The notes under the pieces: model-generated
What the model saw: the letters and a program-made list of their open reading frames with translations, nothing else
Database searches by the model: none
Told to the model about the DNA's origin: nothing
Shown here: positions 19,301 to 34,300 of the stretch, piece by piece
Layout of the letters: the number at the start of each line of letters is the position of its first letter
Numbering within the stretch: position 1 is the stretch's first letter
Position numbers and translations under genes: made by a program
Assembly: GCA_037962975.1 (NCBI GenBank)
Contig: CM075673.1
Span: 126,934,667 to 126,998,666, forward strand
DNA length: 64,000 bases
Reading direction: 5' to 3'
DNA from: Clitoria ternatea
Taxonomy: Eukaryota; Streptophyta; Magnoliopsida; Fabales; Fabaceae

Positions 19301-22300
19301 GAAATCACAACACCTGAACTAGATTGTGCCACCTCTATTCCTAAGTAGCAGCAAAGTCTTCCAAGATCTTTTGTTTGGAAGTGATGATGTAAGTGTTGTT
19401 TTAAGAGAACAATGCCAGTGTGATCACTTCCTGTGATAACAATGTCATCAACATACACAACCAAGTAAATACACCCGGAGGTAGAATGGCGATAGAAAAT
19501 AGAATGATTCGTCTCACTCCGAGTCATGTCGAATTCTTTTACGACAGTACTGAATCTGTCAAACCATGCTCTTGGGGATTGTTTAAGACCATACAGGGAC
19601 TTCCGAAGTCGACAAACCAATCCTGAACACTCCCCCTGAGCAACAAAACCAGGTGGTTGCTCCGTATATACTTCTTCTATAAGATCACCATGGAGGAAGG
19701 CATTCTTGATGTCCAACTGAAAAAGAGGTCAATGACTAATAGCAGCAATGGAGAGGAATAGGCTTACAGAAGCCATCTTAGCCACCGGGGAGAAGGTATT
19801 ACCATAATCAAGGCCAAAAATCTAAGTATAGCCTTTGGCCACCAAACGAGCTTTCAGACGATCAACAGAACCATCTGGACCAATTTTGACTGTGTAGACC
19901 CACCTACATCCAACCACTGTCTTACCAGAGAGAAAAGGAACAAGATCCCAAGTTCCACTGCTTAGTAGTGCACTCATTTCGTCAACCATGGCTTGTCGCC
20001 ATCCAGGATGGGACAAAGCTTCACCTGCATTTTTAGGAATGGCAACAGAAGACAAAGAAGACACACCAATATAATGGGAAGGTGACAGACGATGATAAGA
20101 CAAGGCAACATAATGAGCAGAAGGATTACGAGTGGAACGAATACCTTTACGGATAGCAATAGGGAAACTACTATCAGTGGGCGGAGCCGGAAGAGATGGA
20201 GGAGTTGGATCCAAAGGTGAGTCAGATGGGACTTCATCAGCTGGAACCTCCAGAGCAGGATGAGGCCGGCGTTGATATACCTGAAGAGGACGAGGTGGAT
20301 TGGTTGGGATATCGGCGACCACCGGAGACTGATATATAACCTGCATGGGAGAAAGAGAAACAGGACCAGAAGAAATAAGACTAAACACGCGGTTCTCAAC
20401 ATCAGGCGAAAAATATGGAGTAGACTCAAAAAAGGTAACATCAGCCGAAACAAAGTAACGATGAAGACTAGGAGAGTAACATTTGTAACCCATTTTAAAT
20501 CTAGTATAACCAAGAAACACACACTTAGTAGCTCGGGCAGAGAGTTTATCATTGCCCGTGCCAAGGTTGTGGACAAAACAAGTAGAATCAAAAACACGAG
20601 GAGGTAAAGAATATAAAGACTGATGAGGAAACAAGATGGAGTGAGGTACCTGATTATCAAGAACGGAGGAGGGCATGCGATTAATTAAATAACAAGCTGT
20701 AAGAACAACATGCCCCCAAAACCAATGAGGAACATTACCATGTAAAAGAAGTGTACGGGTGGTTTGGACAAGATGTCGATTTTTCCTTTCGGCAATACCA
20801 TTCTGTTGAGGAGTATGAGCACAAGATGTTTGATGTAAAATCCCATGGGATGCCATAAAAGTTTGAAATGCATTAGAAAAATATTCACGGGCATTATCAC
20901 TACGCAAGATATGGATAGGAATACCAAACTGAGTTTTGATTTCATTGCAAAAATTTTGAATTATTGAAAATAACTCAGAACGATTTTTCATTAAAAATAA
21001 CCAGGTACACCTAGAGTAATCATCAACAAAAGTAACAAAATATTGATAGCCCAAATTAGACACTGTCCGACATCAGAATGAACTAAGCTAAAGGGAGACG
21101 CAGCTCGACCTAAGACTCGATTATTAAAAGAAGTACGACTATGTTTACCTAATTGACATGACTCACAAGATAATGTAGACAACTTGAAAAGGGTGGGCAC
21201 CATTATTTGCAATTTATGAAGACTTGGGTGACCCAACCAAGCATGAAGAAGACTGGAATCAACCGCTGACCCAACGTGTGCAGAAGGTTGAAGTTGATAA
21301 AGACCATGTGACTCACATCCGGTGCCAATCATCCGTCCCGAACTCCAGTCCTGGATAAAAACAAAGTTTTTAGTAAATGAGACAATGCAATCAAGAGAGC
21401 GAGTCAAACAACTAATGGATAATAAATTAAAAGGAAACCCAGGCACATAAAGAACATTGTCAACAGATAAAGAAGGAATAGGATGAACAGTGCCAAGTCC
21501 ATGAGATGGAGTTTGGGACCTGTTGGCCATAGTAATAGAAGGTAAACAATTAGAGCTAGAAAATGTAGAGAATAAGGACTTGTTACTAGTGATATGATCA
21601 GTGGCCCCAGAGTCAAGGACCCAAGGACTGTTTGCACTACAGAAGCCGTGGAACCTGAAATTTTAGACTCCTCTAACCACGAAGATAGTCACCGTAAGTA
21701 GGTGTGGGCACAGCAGGCGGTCCAGACGAAGGGGTGGTGATGTGTGGCTCAGGCACTCTAGAAAGGGCTTGCACAACATTTACCATTCGTGGAGGACGAC
21801 CATGTAATAAGAAACAACGGTCAATAGTATGCCCAAGCTTATGACAGTGCTTACATTTGGGCGAGCTCTGCCAAAACGACGATTGTTAGTGCGATCCTGA
21901 GCAATCAAAGCAGAAGTGTCAACCTCAACAGGAACAGGCACCGACGGAGCAAGTATAGGTGCGGGAGACTTGGTCTTGGCACGAATGAGAGTCGACCAAA
22001 TAGAATCCATGGTAGGGACCACAGGAGAGCCAAGAATTTGCTCTCGAACAACCTCATACTCAGGAGGGAGACCGTGTAATGCTAACGCCATAAAGAGCTT
22101 GCGACGGTTCTCAAGATCGGTGGATGGATTAGCAGCCAAGGGAAGAACTTCATTCAAGTCATGAAGAACACCACTAACCTTGCCCAGATAATCAAAGATC
22201 GGACCAGTAATCTGCTGAGGAGTAAGCAGCTGCATAAGAGTCTCACAAACCCCATATAATCGTTGAGTATCATTCGTGTAAAGGAGTTTGGCTTACGCCC

Positions 22301-25300
22301 AAAGAGATCCACAAGTGTCATAAGGGCGAAAAATTTGTTTGAGTAGGAGACAAGGTGGATTTCAAAATGCTACAAAGTTGAGCATCGAGAATACCCATTT
22401 AAGACGATCAACAACAGGAATAGAGTCTTCTTTGGTTGTAAGATGGTCAAGGTAACCATGCCCCTTAAACCAAAGTTTCACATCCGAAGCCCATGTCCCA
22501 TAATTGGTGCCGTCAAATTTTTCAGCATTCAGAGTGTTAAGGACAGTGATAGGACCAGTAACAGCAGCAACAGCCATCAGGAGAGAGAAAATAAACAGTA
22601 ACGGAGGAGAGAGAAAGGGCAAATCGAACCCTAGCAGTGTCAAACGATGTCTAAACCAAAAAAGTAAGGGCAGAATCAAAACCTACAGGCCAAGGCGAGT
22701 ACGGCGATGTAAGGCGGAGGCTGGTCAGAGCTTCCACGCGCCTCTATGCACCGGCGGCGGTGCGTCCAAGAGAGAAAAACGCGATCGGAGATGGCGCGCG
22801 TGGGGGCGCGGCGCATGCGGCGGCCGACGGGGACCGAATTTCGGGGTTCGGCCGATCTGGGGGTGGCGGTTCCGATCTGGGGGCGGTGGTCGGAAAAGTC
22901 ACCGGACGGAGGTGGGGACGGTGGCAGGGTACTGTGCATGTGGGAGAAAACAGCGGAAGAAACCCGGAGCGGTCAGAAAAAGGCACACGACCGAAGAGAA
23001 ACCTGGAGATGAGACACAGGTTTCAAAAAAAAATTTCACTGGTAAGCAGTGGGCCCACTAGGTAAAGCACGGATTAAGGTTGCCTCTCGTTAGGCTCTGA
23101 ATACCATATTGAAAACAAGGAAACCGAGAGGCATTGGATGAATTCTGTGTGTTTGAATACAATTGGGAGTAGCCTTTTTATAATAGCAATGTAATAAATA
23201 CAGGATCAAAATATCAATCCTAATTACATATTTCTATATTTACAATATTCTAACAAATATTATAAATAAGTGATATTTGTACAACCTCTCCAAACTTGAG
23301 TTCCCGAAGCAACTGTTTGAGCTATATAAGCTCCTTACTAGCTATAGCCATAACCTGGTACTCTGCCTCCGCATTGGACCTAGCCATGACACTTTACTTC
23401 TTGCTTTTCCAAGAGACAAGATTACCTTCGACAAATATACAATACTGGAAGTAGACCTTTTATTAACGAGAAACCTGCCCAATCAGCATCAGAGTATCTC
23501 ACAACTCAAGCATGTCCTCTATCTTCATATAACAGATTATTCCCTAAAGCTCTTTTGTAATATCGAACAATACAGGTCATTGCATCCCAATGCTCCTCGT
23601 AAGGAGAGTTCAGGAACTGACTTACCACACTAATAAGATATCTCGATGAGTGACAATGAGATACTGTAGCTTGCCAACTAAGCGTCTATATCTGGAAGAG
23701 GCTTCCCTTGATTTGATAGGAGCTTGACATTGGGATGCATGAGAGTGTCCACCGACTTGGAATTTAGCATTCTTGTTTCTTCCAGAATATCCATTACATA
23801 CTAACTTTTGGATATGATGATCCCATTTTTAGATTGTTAAAGTTCTATCCCTAAGAAGTATTTGAGTTTGCCAAGATCTTTCGTCTGAAATGCCTAAAGA
23901 GATGTTGCTTCACTTGTATAATGTCAAGATGATCACTATTTGTGATGATAATATCATCCACATAAACAACCAAGTAAATGCAACCAACAGCTAAATGGAT
24001 GGAGTGATCAACCTCACTTTAGATCATGTCAAACTCCTAAATCACAGAACTAAATCTTCTGTACCATGCCCTAGGGAATTGCTTGAGGCAATATAGCGAT
24101 TTTCACAGTCGATAAACAAGTCTAGAAGACTCTCCCTGAGCAACAAAGCAGAGAGGTTGCTTCATGTAAACCTCTTTAAGCAGATCACCATGAAGGAAGG
24201 CATTTTTTTATGTCCAACTAATAAAGAGGTCAATGACGGTTGGCAACAATGGAGAAGATTCGCACAGAAGGCTTTTTGGCAATAGGAGAAAAAATGTCTC
24301 CATAATCCAGCCCGAAAATCTGAGTAAAACTTTTGGTGGCAAGACGGACCTTGAGGCAATCAACTGTGCCGTCAGGGCCAACCTTCACCATATACATTTA
24401 TCGACAACCAACAACAAACTTCCCTGGTGGTAGAGGAACGAGGTCCTAAATTCCATTGCTCTATAATGCACACATCTCATCCATCATAGCTTGTTTCCAT
24501 CCTGGACAGGTATAGGCATCTCTTACATTCTTAGGAATAGATACGGAGGAAAAGAGAGAAAGACAAGAGTAAGATGAAAAAGAGATACAATGATAACTCA
24601 AAGCAGTATAGTAAGAGAAGGATTACGAGTAGAACGGATGCCTCTACAAAGAGCAATTGGAACATCAGACTCAGGAGGCAGGACCAGAGAAGGAGTCAAA
24701 TAAGTTGGCTCTGGAAGTGAGTCTACAACTATGTCAGTGGCAGGTGACGATATGACAAGATGAAGACGACACTAGTAAAACTACAAAAGAAGAGTAAGTT
24801 TTGGAGGGGAGAAAGACTCCTAGATAGGATAAAGGGTGATTGAAGGTGGTGTTGTCAGAGGAGAGGAAGTCTCCAATAGAGGTGCTCCAAACCCATAAAG
24901 AAAAAGTGACATCAGTAGAGATAAAATACCTACAAAGAGTAAGAGAGTAACACTTGTACCCTTTAAGAGTGAGGATACCTAACAAAAACACACTTGTGAG
25001 ATCGAGCAAAGAGTTCATCGATCTCAGGACCAAGGACACGAGAGAAACATATAGAACCAAAAACCTGAAGGAGTAAAGGATGAAAAGTATCATGTGAATA
25101 TAAGACTTGAATTTACCTTTCAAAACAGAGGAAGGCATGCAGTTGATGAGATAACATGTAGTAAGAACTGCATCAACCCAGAAATGAAAAGGGACATGAG
25201 AGTGGAAAAGAAGAGTTCGAGTTGTGTCTAGAAGGTGTCTATTTCTCCGCTTGGCAACCCTATTCTATTAGGGGGTATGAGGTCATGAAGTTTGATGCAA

Positions 25301-28300
25301 CACACCATGAGATGCCAGATAAATATTCACATGATTTTTCATTTTGTAGAGTACGAATAGGAACACCAAATTGATTTTTTATTTCATGAAAAAAAGATTG
25401 AAAAATAGAAAATAATTCTAATCGTTCTTCTAAGAGATATAACCACGTACAACGAAAAAAATCATCTATAAAAGTAGCAAAGTACCTTAACCCTAATGTA
25501 GAGGAAATACGACTAGAACCCTAAACATTTGAATGAACTAAAACAAAAAGGAAAGAAGCCCGACTAACAACGTGACAAGAAAAAACGGTACAAGTATGCT
25601 TATCTAATTGACACGACTCACAAAATAAAGACTCTAACTTAGAAAGACTGGGAACCAACCATAGTAGTTAAACGCAGAAATCGCGGCCGCGATCGCGCCG
25701 CACCATCACGCCGCGGCCCTTCCCCGCGACAGGGGTTTCGCGGCCCGCGTTATGCAAAGCTCCGAATCGCAGGCATCGCGCGGCAATCTCGGCGTCGCGG
25801 ATCGCGTGGTAACGCGGGGTGACGCGGGCGCATTTCGTTTGGGATGCAAAACTACGTCGTTTTGGGTATGTTTTTTTACTTCCCTCCTTTTTTATTTAGG
25901 GCTTCTTTCTTCTTCTTATTCTACGTTCCTCTCCTACCTTCTTCTTCTTCTTCAACTTTCCTCTCCTATCTTCTTCTTCTTCACCCAGCTTCCAATAGCA
26001 ACACCCACTGCCTCCTTACTGTCTGGCGACCACCACTGAGCACCGACGACCGCCGTTTGACCTCCGGCGACGCTGTCTGAACTCCGGCGATCCCTGGCCG
26101 AGCTCCGGTGATCCCTGTTTGACCTCCCAGCCACCTGCAACAGCCTCCCAGCCACCTGCAACAACCTCCCAGCCACCTGCAACAGTCTCCCAGCTGCTAC
26201 TTCCACCAACTTGCTGCCACCTCTAAACAATGGCAACTGTGGGTGAAGATTCAAGTGGCACCCCAACCCCTCAATCATCTACACCACTCTTCAAACCCAC
26301 CGGAAACAACCTTGATCCGGGTTGGGAATGGAATTCTTTGAAGGACCCGAACAATAAGAAGCATGTCACATGTAACTTTTGTGACAAGACCACCACAGGT
26401 GGTATTACTAGAGCAAAGGAGCATCAAATGGGTGCAAGGGGGAATGTAGGCAAATATTTGAAGACCCCCGAAGATGTGAGACTTCGGTTGATAGAACTTG
26501 TTGCCAAGAAAGTTACGGATAGAATGACATATATGAAAGAAAATTTTCAGGAGGATGAGGAGCTTCAAGAAATACGGCCTTTGAAGACACAAGGCAAGCG
26601 GATTTCATCAGCTACAGCCTCAAGTCATGCTTCAACAACTATTTTGAAGAAATCTAAAAACATTAAGGGACCGATCGATTTGCTCTCGATGAGAGATCCG
26701 GAGGTGAGTAGGAAATTGGAGAAGAATAACAAACAAGAAAATATTAGGGATCACTGCACCAAATAAGCGAGAGAAAAAACGGTGCAATATATAGAGCGAT
26801 TCCTGATTACAAATGGGATCGCTTTTAATGTTGTGCGTACGAAAAGCTTTAAGGATATGATCCGAGCAGTTGGAGAATATGGTCGTAATTTGAAGCCCCC
26901 AAGCTACCATGAGTGCAGGGTTTCTCTTTTGAAAAAGGAGTTGGAGCACACAAATGACCTCATGAAGAAACATGCAATTTGGAGAGAAACACTGGATGCT
27001 CTATCATGTCAGATGGTTGGACTGATAGAAAGGGTAGGACGTTGATCAATTTTTTGGTTAATACTCCTATCGGGTCTATGTTCATTAAAAGTATTGATGC
27101 TTCTTCATTCATGAAGACGGGGGACAAGTTGTTTGAGCTGTTGGATAGCTTTGTAGAGGAGATCAGAGAGGAAAAAGTGGTCCAAGCAGTCACAGACAAC
27201 GGAAGCAACTATGTTGCAGCTGGTAATAATTAATTGGGATTGTCTGAAATCTGAATTAAATTATTCATGTTGATTATTTCTTTGGATTAAATTTTAATTA
27301 GTCAAATTTTGTCAATTTAATTAGGTAAGAGGTTGGAGGAGAAGAGGAAGCATTTGTTTTGGACTCCATGCGCTGCCCATTGTTTGGATTTGATGTTGGA
27401 GGACATCGGAAAGTTTCCTAAGGTTAAGAGGGTTTGTGTACGGGGAACAAAGTTGGTTGGTTACATCTACAACCATTCATTTGAACTGAATTTATTGAGA
27501 AATTACACCGGTGGAACCGAGCTGGTGAGACATGGAGTGACAAGGTTTGCTACAACCTTTTTGACCTTGCAAAGGTTGCAAAACCAAAAGAACAACCTCC
27601 GCAAGATGTTTGTATCAGAAGATTGGATGAAGAGCAAGGGTGCGAAAGATGCCAAGGGTAAGAAAGCAATGGAAACCTTCTATTGGCTTCATTTTGGGCG
27701 GATGTGGTTTTTAGCCTTAAGGCTATGGCGCCCCTTGTTCAAGTTTTACGATTGGTGGATAATGAAAAGAAACCCACAACATCTACGAGGCTATGGATAG
27801 GGCTAAGGAAAATATTCAAGCTGCTTTTAAAGGAGATGAGAGCAAATATAGGGATATCTTTACCATCATTGATAAGCGATGGGATTGTCAAATGCACCAT
27901 CCATTGCATGCTGCGGGGTATTATCTTAACCCCGCATTTTTCTTTAAGAATCCTGAAGGCATTGAGAATGATCTAGAGGTGAAAACCGGCCTCTTAGAAG
28001 CCATTAATCGGCTATCCCCCACCACTGAATATGAAGATAGGGCTTCCTTAGAATTGGTCTCTTATAAGTTGAAGGGATCTTTGGTGCTGCTGCTGCTATA
28101 AGACAAAGGACCACTATGGCTCCCGGCTAGAATTTCCTTCATTTTAATTGTCCATTTGTTTAATATTTTGGTAAGCTAAAACAGCAACAATTAATGTAAT
28201 TAATTAATGGTGGAAGCAATATGGGACAGCTACTCCACATTTGATGAAGATTGTTATTAAAATCTTATCTTTGACTTGTAGCTCTTCTGGATGTGAGCGA

Positions 28301-31300
28301 AACTGGAGCACTTTTGAGCATGTAGCCCCCTTTATCTTTTTTTTTTGGTATTATTAGATTTCTCCTAATTGAATTGATGATGAGTAGTGGCTAACATTTT
28401 CTTAAAAAATCAAACAGATTCATTCTAAGAAGAGAAGCTGTCTTGAACATCAAAGGTTGTGTGATTTGGTTTACATCAAGTACAACCAAACCTTAAATGA
28501 GAGGTTTAATTCTATGACCATCAAAGATCCGATTCTCTTGAAGGAAGTTGATGATTCCGCCACCAATGAGTGATTGTTAGGAGAGTTAGATGGTGATGAA
28601 GATGAAGAGGAGGGTGGATTTGTGTTTGGTGAGGATGATGGGTTGACATGGGGACTAGTGTCACATACTGCCGGTGCTGGCCAACCATTGCATTACACTA
28701 GGAGGAAGAATAAGCAAAATGCCACCAATGATGCATCTAGGCCTTCCTCAAGCAATAGGAAAAAAGGGAAAGGGAAATATGTTGTGCAAGTGGAAGAAGA
28801 TGAGGAAGAGCTTAGTGATGAGCAAGAGAGTTCCGAAGAGGAAGAAATTTATAGAAGTGATCAAGATGCAAGCTCAAGTGGAGGGGAAGAAGAATTGGAA
28901 CTAGGAGAAGAAGATGATGAATATGATTTATGATTTGTAGATTTTCAGATTCTAGTTCACTTTTCACTACTTCACCTCCTAACTTATTATGTTTCTTATC
29001 TTGTTATTTTTCTGTTTTAGTAGTTTTGGATCATGTTGGGAGTCTTGAGACAATGTTTTCATTCTTATAATCTTGGTTTTCAATTATCTAGTATGCATTT
29101 GAAGTGTTATTAGTTATATTTCTCTGTTTTTTTAAGTGATTCTGCATATATATATGTTTATGAGTCCCCCCCCCCCCCCCCCCCCGCGATAGAATCAAAT
29201 AGCGTCCGCGATTTGCGCCGCGACGCCGCAATCCCAGTTTAGAGGTCGGCCGCGACATGACGCGATCCGGGATTGACTACTATGTTGCCACTGATCCAAC
29301 AAGAGAGGGCCTATTGAGTTGATAGAGGCCGTGAGACTCACTTCCAAAACCAATTGTATGTCCCGTGCTCCAGTCCTGCAAAAAAAAATTTGTTAAAAAA
29401 ATTACACAATCAAGAGGTCGTGTAAGCTGACTGATGGACAATAAATTAAAAAGAGAACCAAGGACATAAAAGACATTATGAATTGAAAGAGAAGGAAGAG
29501 GGTGGACAATACCAACGCCTCGTGACTGTGTTTGAGAATCATTTGCCATAGTGATAAAGGCATGTAATCAGAAGTGGAAAAAGAAGAGAAAAGATATTTA
29601 TTACTAGTGATATGATCGGCGGCCCTAGAACCAACGTCTAAGGACCTAATGAGTGAGATTCTCATAAACGAACTACCAGTGTGCGCAACAATAACAATGG
29701 AACCTGAAACCTGACAGTCTTCATAGCACTTCAGGAAGTCATTGTAGGAAAGCGATGAAGTCAGATCTGAAGACAATGACAAAGCATAAGCCAAAGAAGT
29801 GTAATATTTACTATCCAACTGCTTGGAAGAGAGCAATACAACATGGTTGGTAAAAGGTATACTATCAGACTTCAGAGAGTCGTGGACAGCCATAGGTCAA
29901 CGAGAGGAAAGAGGAAATAACAGGCAACAACACGAAAAAGACTAAACGTAGAAGAAATAAATGGCCAAATGGAAAACTGAGACTAAATCTAGGTAGAGAA
30001 AAGGCATAGTTGTTAATAGCGCGCTATAACGGTGACGCAGTGCATTGCAATGGTTGGCCGCCACCACTGCTCCATCGTGATGCGTTCTCCTTGTCGCGGC
30101 AGTTGAGATCAGCGCAGTGGCAACGGAGCAGATTGCGTTGCAATTGCAGAGAAAGAAGAGAAAAAAGGAAGATTGGCTTTTCAAATTTTTTAACCCTAAA
30201 ATGCATTACCCAAAATAACACCATTTTAACTCTTTCATTAAACGTAAAATGGTAAAAGAGGACTTTTGTCCCTTCTGAAATTGAAATGAACTTAAAAATT
30301 TAGTGTAAAAGCCTTAACTTGGTCATCACTTTCTCCCTCCCACAACTTCTTAAGCACACATCCAATGTCTCTCTCCCCACTCTCTCTCATCAGCTTTCAA
30401 TTTCACCCTCTCGCCAGAGAAATCGTCTTCTCCAATGAGGCTCTAGCGACTCCCACTCATTGATATAAGTTGTCTTCCTCTTTATCTTTCTCCTTGTCTC
30501 TGTTTTTCTATTTTTTTGTCTTTTTTTTCAAACAGCCCGTGTTTTTTTGGTCCTTTTCTCTCCAACCCATATCTATTTTTGCTATTCCAACCCTTATTCC
30601 ATCGCTTTTCAAGACTCCCACTCTTGGATATAAGCTATTTTCCTCTTTATCTTACTCCTTGTCTCTGTTTTTTTCTTCTTCAAACAACCCCTATTTAGTA
30701 TGACTTATGTTTGTAGTATTTTAATTGGAATGATGATTTTGTAATTATGTCTTTGCAATTTTATCATGTTATGTATATATCATATAATTTTCAAATAGCC
30801 GTCATCCTGTTCTGCTATAGTGTTTTAGGGGTTGGCCGTTATTTGCCTTTATCCGGGATTGATAGCTATGCAAAGCTATGCAAAGAGGCGAGCAAAACCC
30901 AAAAAGCGGTGTCCGGAAAGTTCACCGGACACTCTGCCACACATGGCTGGAAGGGGCAGCATGTGGGAAAAACACGCCTAAGAGAGGTCGCATGTAAGAG
31001 CACTTGGAGGCTCCAATGGGGACGTGGCCAGCAGGGATCGGCCAGTCTTAGGATGGTGAACCCTACGGTGTGGTCACCAGTCAGAAAGAACCGGCAGCAG
31101 CAGCAAGCAGCAATGATGAGGGCTGGGGGAAAAACCGACCTGAGGGATTCGAAACCTAGAGGACTATGGTTTCAGGAAAAAAAATTACATGGTGAATAGT
31201 TGACTCACCGGAGAGTCACAAAAAAGAATGTCTCTTGTTAGGCTCTAGATACCATGTTAAGAGAGTGAAAAACAAGAGAACACATGAATTCCGTGTGTTG

Positions 31301-34300
31301 TGATCACAGCGGAACTTTTGCATTTATAAAAGATTGTACCTAATTACAGGATATACAGTTTCCTAATTAAGACTAATCACATATAGAAGGAATCAATTTA
31401 ATTAATCCTAATAATGTACGGTTACTATATTTACATGACTCTACCAAAGTCAATTAAAAAGATATTTTCCCTTGTTCCCCTGATAGACCTTGACTATCAC
31501 AATTAATTGAGGACGAGGTCACTCGTTTACTAAATACTTAATAATCTATGTGAATTTTTTAATCCTTATTAGACTAAGCAATTATGGAGTAACTACTCAC
31601 CATGATCAGCACATGTTTTCACCAAGTGAGAAAGAAGCAACTGAGGATCCCGCACTGACATACAATTGAACAACAAAATCTGCAAAATGTTCAATAAAAT
31701 TCCATAAAAAAAATAGATTGATAAAAAAAAATTAGCAGCCATCCTATCTCACCATATTTTAATTATATTTAAAATCGTTTTGTACATGAGTCATGAAATT
31801 ACTTCCAACTTCCAATATGATTCCCATTCAACATAGCAATTTGGTATGGTATTTACTACCCAAAAAATCAGTTATTCTTATTTTGTTTGCTTCAGAAGTA
31901 GTGATATTCTGCTAATCCATGGAACATGTTCAACAGGAATTAGATATTCAACTTTGACTGCTCATTTCTCAGCTTTTATTTGTTGAACATCCAATAACAA
32001 CCTATTTGCCTACCGGTGCAGATTTCTTCTGTATTGTTTCATCTTGGTACATATTCACTACTTGGTTTGAGGACTTGGAATTTTTATGAAAAAAAGTCTG
32101 GTCTTGATCTTCAACAGTAAGAGAAAACCACTTGGCACATGCTTCCATGCTTTCCGGACTATGAGCCCCATCTAAAAAGAAGACAAGTTCATTTGATTTT
32201 TCATTGTTGATAAACTGGTCAGGAACAATCTGAGCCCTTCCTTGCAAACTTGCAGTTGTTAACCCTTTTATGTATTTCTCTGGCAAAGTGTGTTGCTTCA
32301 TGCAAGCATATGGATCACTTCAGCAGCATGACAAAAACAAGACATAGACAGGAAAGAAAGGTCATAAAAGTACTATTTTTCACATGTAGAGCTTACTATT
32401 TGTTTAAAATGAGAGTCTTCAAGATGCCTGTTCGTCTTCAGCCATGTAGAGCATAAAGCAACAGCAAGACCAGCATTTAAATATTGGTGCTCACCTTCAA
32501 GCCCTAGTCTTAAACCATTTATCAAATTGGCATCTAATGGGGTTACCACTTGAAGAAGAACCTACAGTCAGAGAAATCTCCTCGGCTTATTGAATATGAA
32601 AACTGAGAACCTACTTCAACTAGGGAAGCAAAGAAAGCTATCTGAGCTTGATGTTAGGGATCTCCATAAACATTCAAAAGATGATCAACAGAAGTAATGT
32701 GCAGAGTATGAAGACACGAGTATGGCCAATCAAGCATGCTGAATCCTGAATCTTATTGAAGGAACTATTTTCTTTTCAAGACAATCAATAAATGGATGTT
32801 CTTTTATAATCTTTTTGACAAAATAAATGGATGTTCATGGAAACATTAATATTTTGGTCCTCTAACTTCACTTTTTGTTTTGGTTTGATCTATTAATTTA
32901 TTTATTTTGTTTCATTTTGGTATTTATCTCTTTTCTTGATTTAATGTTAGTCCTATTTGTTAATTATGGCATTAAAGAACAGTCATAATTGACCAAAAAA
33001 ATTCACAATTTCTGAAAGTTAACACTTTCATAATTGACAAATAGGATCACCAATTTGAAACACAAAAAAGAGATGAAGGACCAAAATTGAAAAAAAAAAG
33101 TTAGAGGATCAAATAGAGACAAATGAAAAATTAGAGAACTAAATTACTAACTTCCCCTACAACTGTAGGGCAAAACTTTTGGCAAAGTAACCGATCAATG
33201 TATATATAAGCAAACAAGTCGAGATTCAAATACAAAGAGGGATAAACATTGGTGAAATTTGTTTCCAAATTTTGGGTTCTTGGACAAGTTTTACAAACAA
33301 AGAAGCTAATAACCCGATAAATTTAACATGTTATTGCAAGACAAACAAGAACAACCCTATACTTTGACATGGCAATTTTATACTACTACAGCAGGTTATG
33401 AGTCATTCAAGTAAATTCTGGAGGAACTAAGCATATGAAGAGATGTACTTACATTTAATTGAGAAGCCTTCTCTTTGAGTACATGCATTGCCTCATCGGG
33501 TTGAGGCACTGTAAATGCTGGAATCCGATGCTACATAAAATCAATAAAAGGAAATAATTAGGAAAAAAACATATAAAATAGCACCACGTGTGTGTTACAA
33601 GGAAAGACATGAAAATGTATGGGAAAAGATATATATAATCACAGTTACACAGCACACAACTCCTGTTTGGAGTTGAGGACTTGAGGCTATCCCCTCTAAT
33701 ACTTAGTGGACTCTTCTCTACATCAGAAAAGAAGCCAAAAAAAAAAAAAACCAGATATTCACCACAATAACTACCTTGAAGATGCCAGCCTTCTCTCCAG
33801 CAATTTCTCCAAGAGTGTTCCCTGTTGGCAAAATCCAGCAGATGGAGGTAAAACCAACAGGTTAAACAAGGTTAAACAAATCAGAAGTTATGCAACTTGA
33901 TGTTCTCAACCATATTCTGATACTTCAGACTACAATTTTTTTGGAAGGCCCTTTTATTGAAAAAAATTTTCCCTTGCAGATGAACATATCATCATTTGCA
34001 TCAATGGAAATTAAAGCACACCAATATCTAACATGGTTTGCACTTTGCACATTTAAACAGTTATGAGAAAAACCCAACTACTCACCTATTAGGAACTACT
34101 CAAAATTTACTGCATAACTCCTAGTACTTTATTCTGAAGAATGAGATCAGAAGCTTTGTTTTATTATTCTTGTTAAGGGCAAAACACATAATACCGCACA
34201 TAATTTTAAAAAATTCTAATGTTATTTCATGATTTTCCTTTCATTAGCCATAGATTTGTGTTAAATTAATAGTTACCTAGAATACAAAACTAGAACTAAC

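Larger units (their letters stand above)
18332..23255 (-). mobile_element. Copia A: Ty1/copia element inserted in copia B
   Basis: The element is bounded by matched LTRs (18332-18490 and 23107-23255) and a perfect 5-bp target-site duplication AATAT (18327-18331 and 23256-23260). The flanks join to restore copia B RNase H sequence, confirming the insertion. Internal order on the minus strand is leader, gag, zinc knuckle, protease, integrase, RT and RNase H. A few frameshifts and at least two nonsense codons are visible, so it is nearly but not fully intact. Confidence 0.9.
25662..29282 (+). mobile_element. hAT1: hAT transposon inserted in copia B
   Basis: The element is bounded by the inverted termini TAGTAGT and ACTACTA, and both ends are CG-rich (cgcggccgcgatcgcgcc at the left, gtcggccgcgacatgacgcg at the right). 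Inside is a plus-strand transposase remnant. The interrupted copia B reading resumes on both sides, though about 50 bp of the target region seems lost and no clean 8-bp duplication is seen. A related element, hAT2, lies at 41035-55030. Confidence 0.8.
17902..31440 (-). mobile_element. Copia B: old Ty1/copia element in FPGS intron 13, itself host to three insertions
   Basis: Both LTRs can be matched (17902-18084 and 31255 to about 31440), sharing phrases such as acagtttcctaattaaga and aatcaatctaattaatcc. Internal copia sequence lies at 18085-18331, 23256-25661, 29283-30006 and 30869-31254. It is interrupted by copia A, the hAT1 transposon and a small hAT-like element. Reading frames are heavily broken. 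The right LTR seems to lack its last bases, and no target-site duplication is clear. It occupies nearly all of intron 13. Confidence 0.85.

Noticed and set aside
22504..23065. Arg/Gly-rich plus-strand frames in a GC-rich block
   Set aside because: They lie antisense to gag and in the leader of copia A, overlap one another in several frames and show no domain.
25752..26080. Hydrophobic plus-strand frames before the hAT1 transposase
   Set aside because: They sit in CT-rich 5' non-coding sequence of hAT1 in two overlapping frames; no homologous segment is seen in hAT2.
30470..30703. Phe/Ser/Leu-rich small ORF
   Set aside because: It is a translation of a CT-rich repeat inside a non-autonomous element.
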